Source of the DNA: Hyalangium versicolor
Lineage (GTDB): Bacteria; Myxococcota; Myxococcia; Myxococcales; Myxococcaceae
DNA length: 64,000 bases
NCBI RefSeq assembly: GCF_020103695.1
Contig: NZ_JAHXBF010000003.1
Span: 62,001-126,000, forward strand
Reading direction: 5' to 3'
Below are positions 7,927-16,291 of the stretch, piece by piece. The notes under the pieces are model-generated. The model did not search any database and was not told where the DNA came from. It saw only the letters and a list, made by a program, of their open reading frames with translations. The position numbers and the translations under genes were made by a program. Position 1 is the stretch's first letter, and the number at the start of each line of letters is the position of its first letter.

Positions 7927-9048
7927 ATGGACATGGCGCAGCAATCGAACCGTCCAGAAATGTTGATTCCAGGAACGTGCGTGGAGCACTGGCGGGTGCT
8001 CGAGTGTTTGAGCCAGCACGCGGATGGCGCGCTCTACCGCGTTGAGGACACGCGGCGCTCGGGTGAGCCGCTGGTGATGAGGCTCTCGTCTCGCCGCAGC
8101 GATGGTCAGTGCGGAGACCGCAACGCGCGGCTGCAGGCGGCGCACCCCAACATCGCGCGGCTCCATGGCTACGGTCGTTGGCCCGCTCGCGCGGACGGCT
8201 TCTTCTACTGTATCCGCGAGGACGTGCGCGGCCAGACCCTGGCTCGCTGGGTGGAGACGCACAACCCCACGTTCCTGCAGATCGCCGCGCTCCTGAACCG
8301 GGTGGCCACCGCGCTCGATGAGCTGCACGTGCGCGACACCTGGCACCGCGAGGTCCACCCGGACAATCTGCTCGTTCGCGACGAGGACGCGGAGCCGGTG
8401 CTGTTGGACCTGAGGGCCGGTGGCAACGAGTGTCTGGGCACGCTGCTGCACATGCCGCTGCCGCAGGACATGCAGGTGTTCCGCAGCCCCGAGGCCCTGC
8501 GCTTCCTGCGGACGAACCTGGGGCGCGACCACGCCCGCTACCACTTCCGGCCCACCGACGATCTGTACTCGTTGGGAGCCCTCGCCTACTGGTTGGTGAC
8601 GGGACACCCTCCGTTCTCCCCGAGCCTGCCGACGGACCAGCTCCACGCCGAGATCGAGCTCCGCGCGCCGCTGCCTCCCTGGGAGGTGAACGAGCGCGTT
8701 CCCAAGCCCCTGGGCGCCATCATCCTGCGGCTCATGAGCAAGCTGCCCGAGGCCCGCCCGCACAGTGGCGAGTCGCTGTGCGCGGAGCTGATGGTGGCCG
8801 TGTCCGCGGGCGCTCGCTCCATGTGGGCCCGGCGCGTGTTCGACTGGGCGCCGGACGAGTTGGGGGCGGAAATGGGGGCTCAGCGGATCCGGCGTCCTGC
8901 GGCTCCTCCGGTCAGCCCGCTGCCGGGGCCGAGGCTGCCTCGGGTGGTGCACTTCACCTCGCCCTTCGAGCGGCGGGGCCCGCCCCTCCGGTCCGCTCCC
9001 AAGGGCGACCGGTCCGAGCCCCTGAGCCCCTGGGCTCGGATGATGTAA
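7927..9048 (+). CDS. Ser/Thr protein kinase-like protein, probable pseudokinase
   Basis: A 373-residue protein with the overall order of a Hanks-type kinase domain (residues ~20-290) and a Pro/Arg-rich tail, but with no transmembrane segment. Key residues are altered: the ATP-anchoring Lys is Arg52 (VMRL), HRD reads His140-Arg141-Glu142, and DFG reads Asp161-Leu162-Arg163. Asn147 of the catalytic loop and the later DDLYSLGALAYWLVTG segment are kept. With Lys, the catalytic Asp and Gly all changed, normal phosphotransfer is unlikely and a scaffolding or regulatory role is more plausible. GGAG lies nine bases before the ATG. It directly precedes the ethanolamine ammonia-lyase gene. Confidence 0.75.
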   Translation: MDMAQQSNRPEMLIPGTCVEHWRVLECLSQHADGALYRVEDTRRSGEPLVMRLSSRRSDGQCGDRNARLQAAHPNIARLHGYGRWPARADGFFYCIREDVRGQTLARWVETHNPTFLQIAALLNRVATALDELHVRDTWHREVHPDNLLVRDEDAEPVLLDLRAGGNECLGTLLHMPLPQDMQVFRSPEALRFLRTNLGRDHARYHFRPTDDLYSLGALAYWLVTGHPPFSPSLPTDQLHAEIELRAPLPPWEVNERVPKPLGAIILRLMSKLPEARPHSGESLCAELMVAVSAGARSMWARRVFDWAPDELGAEMGAQRIRRPAAPPVSPLPGPRLPRVVHFTSPFERRGPPLRSAPKGDRSEPLSPWARMM

Positions 9049-9165
9049 TTCGTGAATTTCTAGACTAATCCGTGCTTCGTCGGTTGCTCCAGGGCCTGCC
9101 GGGCTTGGCGCTGGGGCGCTCCTCTCATTAACCTGCTGGGGTCCAGCGGTTGGGATGGGGTGCAA

Positions 9166-11481
9166 ATGAGCCAGCTGCAGCCTGTGACGCCCGAGCCGTC
9201 GTCTCCCTCTCCTCGTGCTTCGAACGAGGCCACCGTCCCCTCCGAGCTCCTTTCGAGTGCGCCGGAGCCGGGCGTCTCCATTCCGGAGATCCAAGCGACC
9301 GAGGACGTGTTCGCCTACGTCCAGCGCATGCGCGGTGCCTTTGATTTGAGGCTGTACCAGCAGGTGCTGGGCGCGGCGAACGACTTCAAGGAAGGGGATG
9401 CGGCCATCGGGGTGGCTGCGGCGGACGCGGTGTCTCGGGCGAATGCCCGGACACTGCTGGAGCGCACCCGCCTGGGCGAGCTCCACGCGCACCCGCCGCT
9501 GGAGGATCGGCTCTTCGTGTTCATGCTCGAGGCCATCGACGCGGAGGTTCGCGCGGCCACGGCGGACTGGACGGTGGGCCGGCTGAAGGACTTCCTGCTC
9601 TCGGCGGGTGAGGACGAGATCAAGCGCGTCTGTCGGGGCCTGAGCAGCGACGTGATTGCCTGTGCCGTGAAGCTGATGAGCGACGCGGAGCTCACCACGG
9701 TGGGCAGCAGGATCTTCCATCCGTTGCCGGGCAGCCAACTGGGAGCGCGGGGCTACCTGGGCGCGCGCATCCAGCCCAACTCGCCCACCGATCACCCGGA
9801 GGACATCTGCTGGCAGGTGTTCAACGGTTGGTCCTTCGCGGTGGGGGACGTGGTGCTGGGCACCAACCCGGTGTCCTCGGTGCCCGAGTCCGTCGCGGCG
9901 GTAGAGGCGGCGCTCCACGACATCCTGGTCACCTTCGGGCTGCAGGACGTGATGCCGAACTGCGTGCTGGCGCACATCGACATCCAGGCCCGGGTGGAGG
10001 AGTTCCAGCCGGGTACCACGGGCATCTGGTTCCAGAGCATCGCGGGCACCGAGTCGGCCAACCGCACCTTTGACGTCACCCTGGAGAAGATGGTGGAGCA
10101 CGCGGCCCGGCGCACGGGCCGGTTCGGGCTCTACTTCGAGACGGGGCAGGGCGCGGACGCGACGAACGGGCAGCACGCCGGCTGCGACATGGTGCTGCTG
10201 GAGTCTCGCAAGTACGGCTTCGCCCGCGCGCTGAAGCGGCGCGTGGGGCTGGCTCAGGTGGGCGCGGGGCGCGAGGCGGCGCCGTGGGTCCACGTCAACG
10301 ATGTGGCGGGCTTCATCGGCCCGGAGGTGTTCCGCTCGCGGGAGCAGCTGGTGCGCTGCTGCCTCGAGGACATCGTCATGGGCAAGCTGCACGGGCTGAT
10401 GATCGGCCTGGACATCTGCTCCACGCTCCACATGGACGTGACGCTGGATGACCTGGGCTGGTGCCAGGACAAGATCGCGCCCGCGTGTCCCGGCTACCTG
10501 ATGGCGCTGCCGACGCGCAACGATCCGATGCTCAGCTACCTGACCACGTCGTTCCAGGATCACGTGCGGCTGCGCGAGAAGTTCGGCTACCGGGTGGATG
10601 ACCGGATGTGGGCCTTCTTCCAGCGGCTCGGGGTGATCGACGCGCAGGGGCGGCCCACGGAGCGCTTCGGCGATCCGCGGTGGGTGTACGCGGAGTACCG
10701 CAAGCGCAGGGGAGATACGCGTCCGGACGCGCAGCTACTGGCGGAGGCCGAGAAGAAGATGGAGGAGGTCCACGCTCGCGGTGTTGCGCTCGCGGTGGGC
10801 CGTGGCGAGCACGTCTGGGACGTGGAGCCGGGCTTGGATCGGCAGGTGCGGGCCCACTACGAGGACGCCAAGCTGGGCATCTGGACGGAGCTGTCGCACG
10901 CCTTCATCAAGACCGTTCCCGACGCGGTGGTGCTGAGGACCCAGTCGCTGGATCGGCGCGACTACATCCTGCATCCGCCCTCGGGCGAGAAGCTGGATGC
11001 GGACTCGGTGCGGGTGGTGGAGGCGCTGAGACAGCGCCGGGAGTCTCGGTGGGACGTGCAGATCGTGCTCTCGGACGGGCTGGATCCGCGCTCCCTCATG
11101 GATGAGGGACACCTGGCACCCTTCCTGGAGACGCTGCGCCGCGAACTGGTGGCCGCCAACTACCGCGTGGCACCCGAGCACCTGGTGATCAAGGGTGGCC
11201 GCGTGCGGGCTGGCTATCAGGTGGGAGAGCTGTTGTTCGGAGACAAGGCGGACGGGCTGCCTCGGGCTCTGCTGCACGTGGTGGGCGAGCGGCCCGGTTC
11301 CGGCCACCACGCCTTCTCCGTGTACATGACGGCTCCAGCGGGCCGGGTCTGGGCGGGCCAGGAGCGCCCGGTGGACCACGACATTACGCGCGTCATCGCG
11401 GGCATCTCGGATACCAGCGTGCGGCCCGAGGAGGCGGCGCGCGAGGCGGTGCGCATCCTCGGGGGGTTGAGCCGGGGCTGA
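9166..11481 (+). CDS. eutBC: Fused ethanolamine ammonia-lyase (EutB-EutC)
   Basis: A ~771-residue protein that appears to join both subunits of adenosylcobalamin-dependent ethanolamine ammonia-lyase, which splits ethanolamine to acetaldehyde and ammonia. After a ~45-residue Pro/Ser-rich leader, residues ~48-510 match EutB (GVAAAD, R.QPN, VGD.V.G.NPV, FQSI.G.E, YFETGQG, GFIGPE, MGKL). Residues ~560-771 match EutC (DVQIVLSDGL, DEGHL.PFL, GGRVRAGYQVGE.LFG, HVVGERPGSGHH.FSVY). In well-studied bacteria these are separate genes. No microcompartment or other eut genes are nearby. The ATG at 9166 has a GGGG upstream; a GTG at 9160 in frame is an alternative. Product assignment is strong; activity of the fusion is inferred. 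Confidence 0.87.
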   Translation: MSQLQPVTPEPSSPSPRASNEATVPSELLSSAPEPGVSIPEIQATEDVFAYVQRMRGAFDLRLYQQVLGAANDFKEGDAAIGVAAADAVSRANARTLLERTRLGELHAHPPLEDRLFVFMLEAIDAEVRAATADWTVGRLKDFLLSAGEDEIKRVCRGLSSDVIACAVKLMSDAELTTVGSRIFHPLPGSQLGARGYLGARIQPNSPTDHPEDICWQVFNGWSFAVGDVVLGTNPVSSVPESVAAVEAALHDILVTFGLQDVMPNCVLAHIDIQARVEEFQPGTTGIWFQSIAGTESANRTFDVTLEKMVEHAARRTGRFGLYFETGQGADATNGQHAGCDMVLLESRKYGFARALKRRVGLAQVGAGREAAPWVHVNDVAGFIGPEVFRSREQLVRCCLEDIVMGKLHGLMIGLDICSTLHMDVTLDDLGWCQDKIAPACPGYLMALPTRNDPMLSYLTTSFQDHVRLREKFGYRVDDRMWAFFQRLGVIDAQGRPTERFGDPRWVYAEYRKRRGDTRPDAQLLAEAEKKMEEVHARGVALAVGRGEHVWDVEPGLDRQVRAHYEDAKLGIWTELSHAFIKTVPDAVVLRTQSLDRRDYILHPPSGEKLDADSVRVVEALRQRRESRWDVQIVLSDGLDPRSLMDEGHLAPFLETLRRELVAANYRVAPEHLVIKGGRVRAGYQVGELLFGDKADGLPRALLHVVGERPGSGHHAFSVYMTAPAGRVWAGQERPVDHDITRVIAGISDTSVRPEEAAREAVRILGGLSRG

Positions 11482-11496
11482 GGCTCCTGCCTGGGC

Positions 11497-12165
11497 CTAT
11501 TTCGCCAGCGGCTTGGTGTTCGTGATGCTGATGCCGCCCTCGGTGGCGGTGGCGAACACCTCGCTGGCGGCGGGGATGTTGAGCTTGGTGCGCACCATCT
11601 TGGTTCCGAGGACGAACTTCACCTCGATGTCGTGCTCGCCCGGAGGCAGATCCCTCACGGCCACGACCTGCGAGTTGGCGGCGCCCTTGCGGAGCCCGTC
11701 AATGGAGACGCTGCACTGCTTGGGGCAGCGCACGGTCAGCATGGAGGGCTCACCGGTGGCCGGCTTGACCTCCTTCTCCTGGCCGAGCGGGGTGCGCTCG
11801 GTGATTGTCAGGCGCTTGCTGCCGTCGATCTGCACCTGCACCTTCATGCCGGCGGGGATGTCCGCGAAGCCGCCGTAGAGGGAGCGGTTGAGGAAGCCGC
11901 CCGTGGCATCCACGCGCCGCTGCCCGGGCTGCACGTCCTTGAACTCCCAGTTGTTCGCGGCCTGTCGCACGCCGCTCTTGCCATCGATCTTCACGGTGCA
12001 GTCATCCGTGCAGCGGACGATGACGGTGGAGGGAGTTCCCGCAGCGCCCTCGGCGGGCTTGGCCGCGGCGGGTTTGCTCGCTGGTGGCTTTGCCTGCGCG
12101 GCGGGAGTTCCCTGGGCGAGGGCGGAGCTGGTGACGAGGACGGCGACAACGGCGGCGAGGCGCAT
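11497..12165 (-). CDS. Secreted protein with two PEGA-like repeats
   Basis: About 222 residues with an N-terminal signal peptide (MRLAAVVAVLVTSSALAQG), then a Lys/Ala/Pro-rich linker and two related beta-rich repeats beginning IVRCTDDCTVKIDG and TVRCPKQCSVSIDG. The Cys pairs probably form disulfides in the periplasm. The repeats end in P.G...V..... patterns like those of PEGA domains, which are surface-layer-like modules. The start is uncertain: the ATG at 12165 opens a clean signal peptide, while in-frame starts further upstream lack one. It is the last gene of a minus-strand run headed by the hydrophobic protein at 13388 and may belong to that unit; the gap to the chaperone gene is 115 bp. 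Confidence 0.65.
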   Translation of the reverse strand: MRLAAVVAVLVTSSALAQGTPAAQAKPPASKPAAAKPAEGAAGTPSTVIVRCTDDCTVKIDGKSGVRQAANNWEFKDVQPGQRRVDATGGFLNRSLYGGFADIPAGMKVQVQIDGSKRLTITERTPLGQEKEVKPATGEPSMLTVRCPKQCSVSIDGLRKGAANSQVVAVRDLPPGEHDIEVKFVLGTKMVRTKLNIPAASEVFATATEGGISITNTKPLAK

Positions 12166-12280
12166 GGCGGCAGAGGCCTTTCGAGAGACGGTGAAACGTC
12201 CCTGGCCTACCGTCACGCCCTGTTCCCCGTCAACCCGACGAGAGAGCGGGGCCATGCGTCTGTCTGCGAGTGCCGTGCGC

Positions 12281-13363
12281 TCAGGCTCCCTCGAATTCGA
12301 TCTTCGCCTTCTTCATGACGTGGTCCACGGCCAGGAGGTGCCAGGCCACCTGCTCGATACGAGACTGGAGCTCGGGCTCGGCCTTCAGCGCGGCGGCCAC
12401 CTCGGCGGGCGTGAGGCCCTGGGACGCGGTCTCGTCGAGCAGCACCTTCTCCACGAACGCGGGAGTGAGCGTCAAGCCATCGCGCTTGACGATGGCACCC
12501 AGCGCCAGGCCGATGCGCAGGCGCATCTCCACCTCATCGCGCAGGGACTCGTCCTGGAGCCAGCTGTTGAGCGCCTCCTCCTGCTCCTCGTCGGAGAAGT
12601 TCAGCTCGGACACCGAGACGCCCTCGGTGGCACCCCAGCGGCGACGGATCTCTTCGTCCACCAGCTCGCGGGGAATCTCCACTGCGGCGCGCTTGGCCAC
12701 CTCGACGAGCACCTGCTGACGCGCCTGGAGCAGCAGCAGCTGGGTATGCTCCTCCTTCATCTGCTCGACGATGCTCTCGGTGGTCTCCTCGATCGTCTTG
12801 CCGCGGCCGAACTGCTGGAGGAACTCGGGGCTCTCCAGATCCGGGTACGTCACCTCGCGCGCCGCCTGGATATGGACCAGGAAGCGCGCGGAAGTACCCC
12901 GCAGAGCCTCCACCGGGTATTCCGGCGGCAGGGTGATGTCCACCACGAGGCCCTCGGTGGGCACCTGGCCCACCATGGCCTCGTAGAGCCCGGGCAGAAG
13001 GGGCTCGGGCTCCACGGGCAGCCACACATCCGTCTTCACGCTGAACGGAATGAGCTTCCCTTGGGAGTAGCCCGCGAGGTTGAGCAGCACCTCGTCGCCC
13101 CAGGCGATCTGCTCCGTGGGCGAGCGAGCGCGTTCGGTGGCGTAGGGGCGGGCCAGCTCCAGGAAGCGCTCGTGCACGTCCTCCACGGTGAAGGCTTCCG
13201 GGGCGGGGACCGTGACAGCCAGTCCCTCCAAGGAAGGGGCTTGCACCTGCGGCAGTGACACCTCCTTCCCCTGAGCCGCCTGCTTGGCGGGGGACACATA
13301 CAGGGGGATGTCGAGGGGCTTCCTACCGGAGGGGGTGGTGGGCGGGCTCTTCTTGGAATCCAT
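12281..13363 (-). CDS. Trigger-factor-like chaperone lacking the ribosome-binding domain
   Basis: A 360-residue protein matching the peptidyl-prolyl isomerase and C-terminal chaperone domains of trigger factor: VDITLPPEYPVEALRGTSARFLVHI, then a YPDLESPEFLQQFG stretch equivalent to LPEL..EF.K.FG, and a long helical C-terminal part with E(I/L)P.ELVDEEI. The first ~55 residues are a polar, Pro-rich tail in place of the ribosome-docking domain with its GFRxGxxP signature. It therefore probably does not work at the ribosome exit tunnel. It begins 24 bases after the stop of the hydrophobic protein gene at 13388-14593, which suggests a dedicated chaperone for that product. Confidence 0.78.
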   Translation of the reverse strand: MDSKKSPPTTPSGRKPLDIPLYVSPAKQAAQGKEVSLPQVQAPSLEGLAVTVPAPEAFTVEDVHERFLELARPYATERARSPTEQIAWGDEVLLNLAGYSQGKLIPFSVKTDVWLPVEPEPLLPGLYEAMVGQVPTEGLVVDITLPPEYPVEALRGTSARFLVHIQAAREVTYPDLESPEFLQQFGRGKTIEETTESIVEQMKEEHTQLLLLQARQQVLVEVAKRAAVEIPRELVDEEIRRRWGATEGVSVSELNFSDEEQEEALNSWLQDESLRDEVEMRLRIGLALGAIVKRDGLTLTPAFVEKVLLDETASQGLTPAEVAAALKAEPELQSRIEQVAWHLLAVDHVMKKAKIEFEGA

Positions 13364-13387
13364 TCCGTGCGCTCCCTGGCGCCGAGA

Positions 13388-14593
13388 TTACCAGCCGCTG
13401 AAGATCTTCTTCGCGCCGTCGGCGATGGCCGATCCTACCTTCTTCGCGCCGTCGGCGATGGCAGAACCCACCTTCTTCGCCGTGTCCTTGATGGCGCCGA
13501 AGTTCTCGATGGCGGCGCCCACCGCCGTGGAGGCGATGGAGACGGCCGCGCCCACCTGCGACACGATCGGGATGTTGGTGGCAGCGGCCACCGAGCCCAG
13601 AGCGGTGATGCCGGACGTCACCTTGGAGGCGATGCTGGCCTTCGGGTCGGTGATCGTCTTGATGGCGATGCCCACGTCCAGCGCGGCGATGCCCACGTTG
13701 AGGCCGGGGGCGAAGCGGCCCGCCAGCTTGGCGGCGGTGCCCGTGGCCTTGGCGGCGGCGCCAGCGGCCTTGGTGGCGGACTCGGCCGCGTGGAGCGCCG
13801 TGGCCACGCCCTTGGCGTTGCCGCCCAGCGCCAGCGCGCCGGTCTTGATGATGTTGGACTCGAGCTTGCCGGCCAGCTTCGCCGCGGCGCCGCCGGGGAT
13901 CTTGCCCAGCAGGCCCGCCGCGCCCGACTTGAGCGTGGTGCCGATCTTGCCCAGGAAGCCCGAGGACTTCGCGGCCTGGCCCAGCACGTCCAGCTTGGTC
14001 AGGTCCTTGCCCAGGTGCACGGCCTCGGCGGCGGACTTGGCGATGGCCTTGGTCAGCTTGGTGCCGTCACCGATGGCCGCGGTAGCCGCCTTCTCCAGGC
14101 CCTTGAGGGCCAGCTTGGACTCGATGGCGGCGGCGGTGGACAGGCCTCCCTTGACGGTGCCGAGCACGCCCTTGGCGGCGCCCAGCGCTCCGCCGGCGAT
14201 CTGGTGGCCATCGCCGTTCTTGATGCCCTGGGCGATGTTCTTCACGCCGGTGAAGATGCCGAAGGCGCCGCCCACCAGGCCGCCCGCGCTCTTGAGAATG
14301 CCGAGCTTGCCCACGCCGGAGGCCACCGCGTCCTTGGTCGCGTTGGCCACGGCGCCCGCGTGCCAGCTCTTCGCCGCGTTCTTCAGGTTGCTGAAGAAGC
14401 TGCCCGCGCTGGATCCGGTGGAGGTCCGAGCGGCGGCCGCCCGGGTGTCCATGCCGTCCTGGACCTGCTGGGGCCGGACCTGGTTGACCGGGGCGGAGTT
14501 GGTGCGCTGCAGCTCGGGCCGGGGCTGGGTGTTCTGCACCGGAGCGGAGTTGGCACGGGTGAGGCGGGAGCGGTTGTCGATAGGCGAGGTCAT
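13388..14593 (-). CDS. Hydrophobic Gly/Ala-rich helical protein of unknown function
   Basis: A 401-residue protein. Residues ~1-60 are polar and Pro/Gln-rich with two copies of a NSAPV motif. The rest is almost entirely Ala, Gly, Lys, Ile, Leu and Val in repeating amphipathic segments (GGLVGGAFGIF, LLGKIPGGAAAKLAGK and similar). The C terminus has 13-residue direct repeats (DGAKKVGSAIA type) encoded by near-identical DNA at ~13402-13425 and ~13440-13463. There is no signal peptide and no known domain. This composition resembles membrane-inserting toxins, bacteriocin-like proteins or translocated effectors rather than an enzyme, but that is inference. The trigger-factor-like gene follows 24 bases downstream. 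The small protein at 17702 has a similar character. Confidence 0.7.
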   Translation of the reverse strand: MTSPIDNRSRLTRANSAPVQNTQPRPELQRTNSAPVNQVRPQQVQDGMDTRAAAARTSTGSSAGSFFSNLKNAAKSWHAGAVANATKDAVASGVGKLGILKSAGGLVGGAFGIFTGVKNIAQGIKNGDGHQIAGGALGAAKGVLGTVKGGLSTAAAIESKLALKGLEKAATAAIGDGTKLTKAIAKSAAEAVHLGKDLTKLDVLGQAAKSSGFLGKIGTTLKSGAAGLLGKIPGGAAAKLAGKLESNIIKTGALALGGNAKGVATALHAAESATKAAGAAAKATGTAAKLAGRFAPGLNVGIAALDVGIAIKTITDPKASIASKVTSGITALGSVAAATNIPIVSQVGAAVSIASTAVGAAIENFGAIKDTAKKVGSAIADGAKKVGSAIADGAKKIFSGW

Positions 14594-14755
14594 GGGTGCA
14601 TCCTGGGGGCGGCCAGAATCAAGGCTCGCAGAGTGGGTGGGATTCTATGGGATGGTCGGTCCGGCAATACAGCCTTGCCGGAATAGGTGAGGGCTGATGG
14701 AGTTATCGCGCCCACACAATAGAAGTTGCGTGGCGGGGCCTCGATGGGAGGAGCC

Positions 14756-16279
14756 ATGGAGCGGCTGGAAGAGGCACTGAAGGCATGGCGCGAGGTGCTC
14801 GGGAGCGAACAGGTCCTCGTGGACGCTGGGACGCTGGAGGCCGTGCAGACGGCGACCTTCGCCACGGCCCAGCGGGTGCCGGCGGTGCTGCGCCCGGGCA
14901 GCCGTGAGGAGGTACAGGCGTGCCTGCGCATCGCCCACGAGCTGCGCGTCCCGGTCTTCCCGGTGAGCGCGGGACGTAACTACGGGTATGGCTCGCGTGT
15001 GCCAGCACGCACGGGGAGTGTGGTGCTGGACCTGGGGCGGATGAACCGGGTGCTCGATTGGGACGAGGATCTGGCCTACCTCACGGTGGAGCCGGGGGTG
15101 ACCTTCGCCCAGGCGCACGCCTTCCTGGAGGAGCACGGCTCACATTTGCAACTGGCCACCATTGGTGGACCGCCGCAGGCGAGCCTCGTGGGCAACGCGC
15201 TGGAGCGGGGAGACGGTGGCGGTCCTCACGGGGACATCTTCCAGCACGTGTGTGATCTCGAGGTGGTGCTGCCCACGGGCGAGTTGCTGCGCACGGGGTT
15301 GGGGCGCTACCCGGGAGCCCGCTCGGGGGTGGTGCTGCGCTGGGGGCCGGGCCCGGGACTGGATGGGCTCTTCAGCCAGTCCAACCTGGGCGTGGTGACG
15401 CGGATGACGTTCTGGTTGGCGCCCCGTGCGGCGGCGGTGCGCATCATCTCGGCACCGCTCGAGAGCGCCGCCCAGTTGCCGGCGGTGGTGGACGGGCTGC
15501 GTGTGCTGCGAGTGGAGGGCACGCTGCGCGAGGCCTACTCGCTGTGGAACGACTACAAGATGCTGTCGGTGCTCGGGCAGTACCCGTGGGAGCAGGCCGG
15601 AGGGCGGACGCCGTTGCCGGAGTCTCTGCGCAAGAGCCTGCTCGAGGAACAGGGATTGGGGCCGTGGCATCTGAGCTTCCTGCTCCAGGCCCCGAGCGAG
15701 GAGCAGGCACAGGCGGCGTGGCACCGGGCGGAGGCGGTGCTCAGGGGCGCTGCGCCTTCGCTCGCGTGCTACCGCGAGGAAGAGGTGGAGCCGGAGGCGC
15801 TGCGCCGGGTGCCTTCGGCGCGCAACCTGCGGATGATGTACTGGCGCCAGCGCTCACCGATGCCCGCCCAGCCGGATCCGGATCGGGATGGATGCGGCTT
15901 CGTCTGGTTGTCCTGCGCGGTACCGATGAAGGGGGCGCACGTGGAGCGGGCCCTGGCCATCGCCGAGCCGCTGCCGCTCCAGTTCGGTTTCGAGCCCAAC
16001 CTGTGCTTGCTAGGGGTGGGCACCCGGTGTGCCTACCTGGTGGTGGCGCTCGTCTACGATCGGAGGGTGGAGGGCGAGGACGCGCGCGCCCTGGACTGCT
16101 ACCAGGCGCTCCAGGAGGCGATGAACGGAGCGGGCTACTACCCGGCGCGATTGGGCATCCAGGCTCCGGTGCTCGGGGCCACGGCCGAGGACGACTCCGC
16201 GCGGGTGCTCGGAGCGCTCAAGGCGGCGCTGGATCCGCACGGCATCCTCGCGCCGGGGCGCTACCTGCCGTCTCCCTGA
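14756..16279 (+). CDS. FAD-linked oxidase, 4-cresol dehydrogenase/vanillyl-alcohol oxidase type
   Basis: A 507-residue flavoprotein of the PCMH/VAO family. The N-terminal FAD-binding domain shows VLRPGSREEVQACLRIA, PVSAGRNYGYG (pyrophosphate binding) and a later GNALERGDGGGPHGDI stretch typical of the 4-cresol dehydrogenase subgroup. The C-terminal cap domain ends with DPHGILAPGRY, the common family terminator. Such enzymes oxidise para-substituted phenols or similar alcohols and often couple to a cytochrome. The start at 14756 has GGGAGGAG just upstream; a longer frame from 14726 is less likely. Only 12 bases separate its stop from that of the convergent cytochrome c lipoprotein at 16292. 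A redox partnership between them is speculative. Confidence 0.82.
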   Translation: MERLEEALKAWREVLGSEQVLVDAGTLEAVQTATFATAQRVPAVLRPGSREEVQACLRIAHELRVPVFPVSAGRNYGYGSRVPARTGSVVLDLGRMNRVLDWDEDLAYLTVEPGVTFAQAHAFLEEHGSHLQLATIGGPPQASLVGNALERGDGGGPHGDIFQHVCDLEVVLPTGELLRTGLGRYPGARSGVVLRWGPGPGLDGLFSQSNLGVVTRMTFWLAPRAAAVRIISAPLESAAQLPAVVDGLRVLRVEGTLREAYSLWNDYKMLSVLGQYPWEQAGGRTPLPESLRKSLLEEQGLGPWHLSFLLQAPSEEQAQAAWHRAEAVLRGAAPSLACYREEEVEPEALRRVPSARNLRMMYWRQRSPMPAQPDPDRDGCGFVWLSCAVPMKGAHVERALAIAEPLPLQFGFEPNLCLLGVGTRCAYLVVALVYDRRVEGEDARALDCYQALQEAMNGAGYYPARLGIQAPVLGATAEDDSARVLGALKAALDPHGILAPGRYLPSP

Positions 16280-16291
16280 TCGTGCTCGGGC

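Noticed and set aside
7747..10563. A 938-residue open frame on the minus strand
   Set aside because: It lies opposite the kinase-like gene and eutBC and has no protein-like composition.
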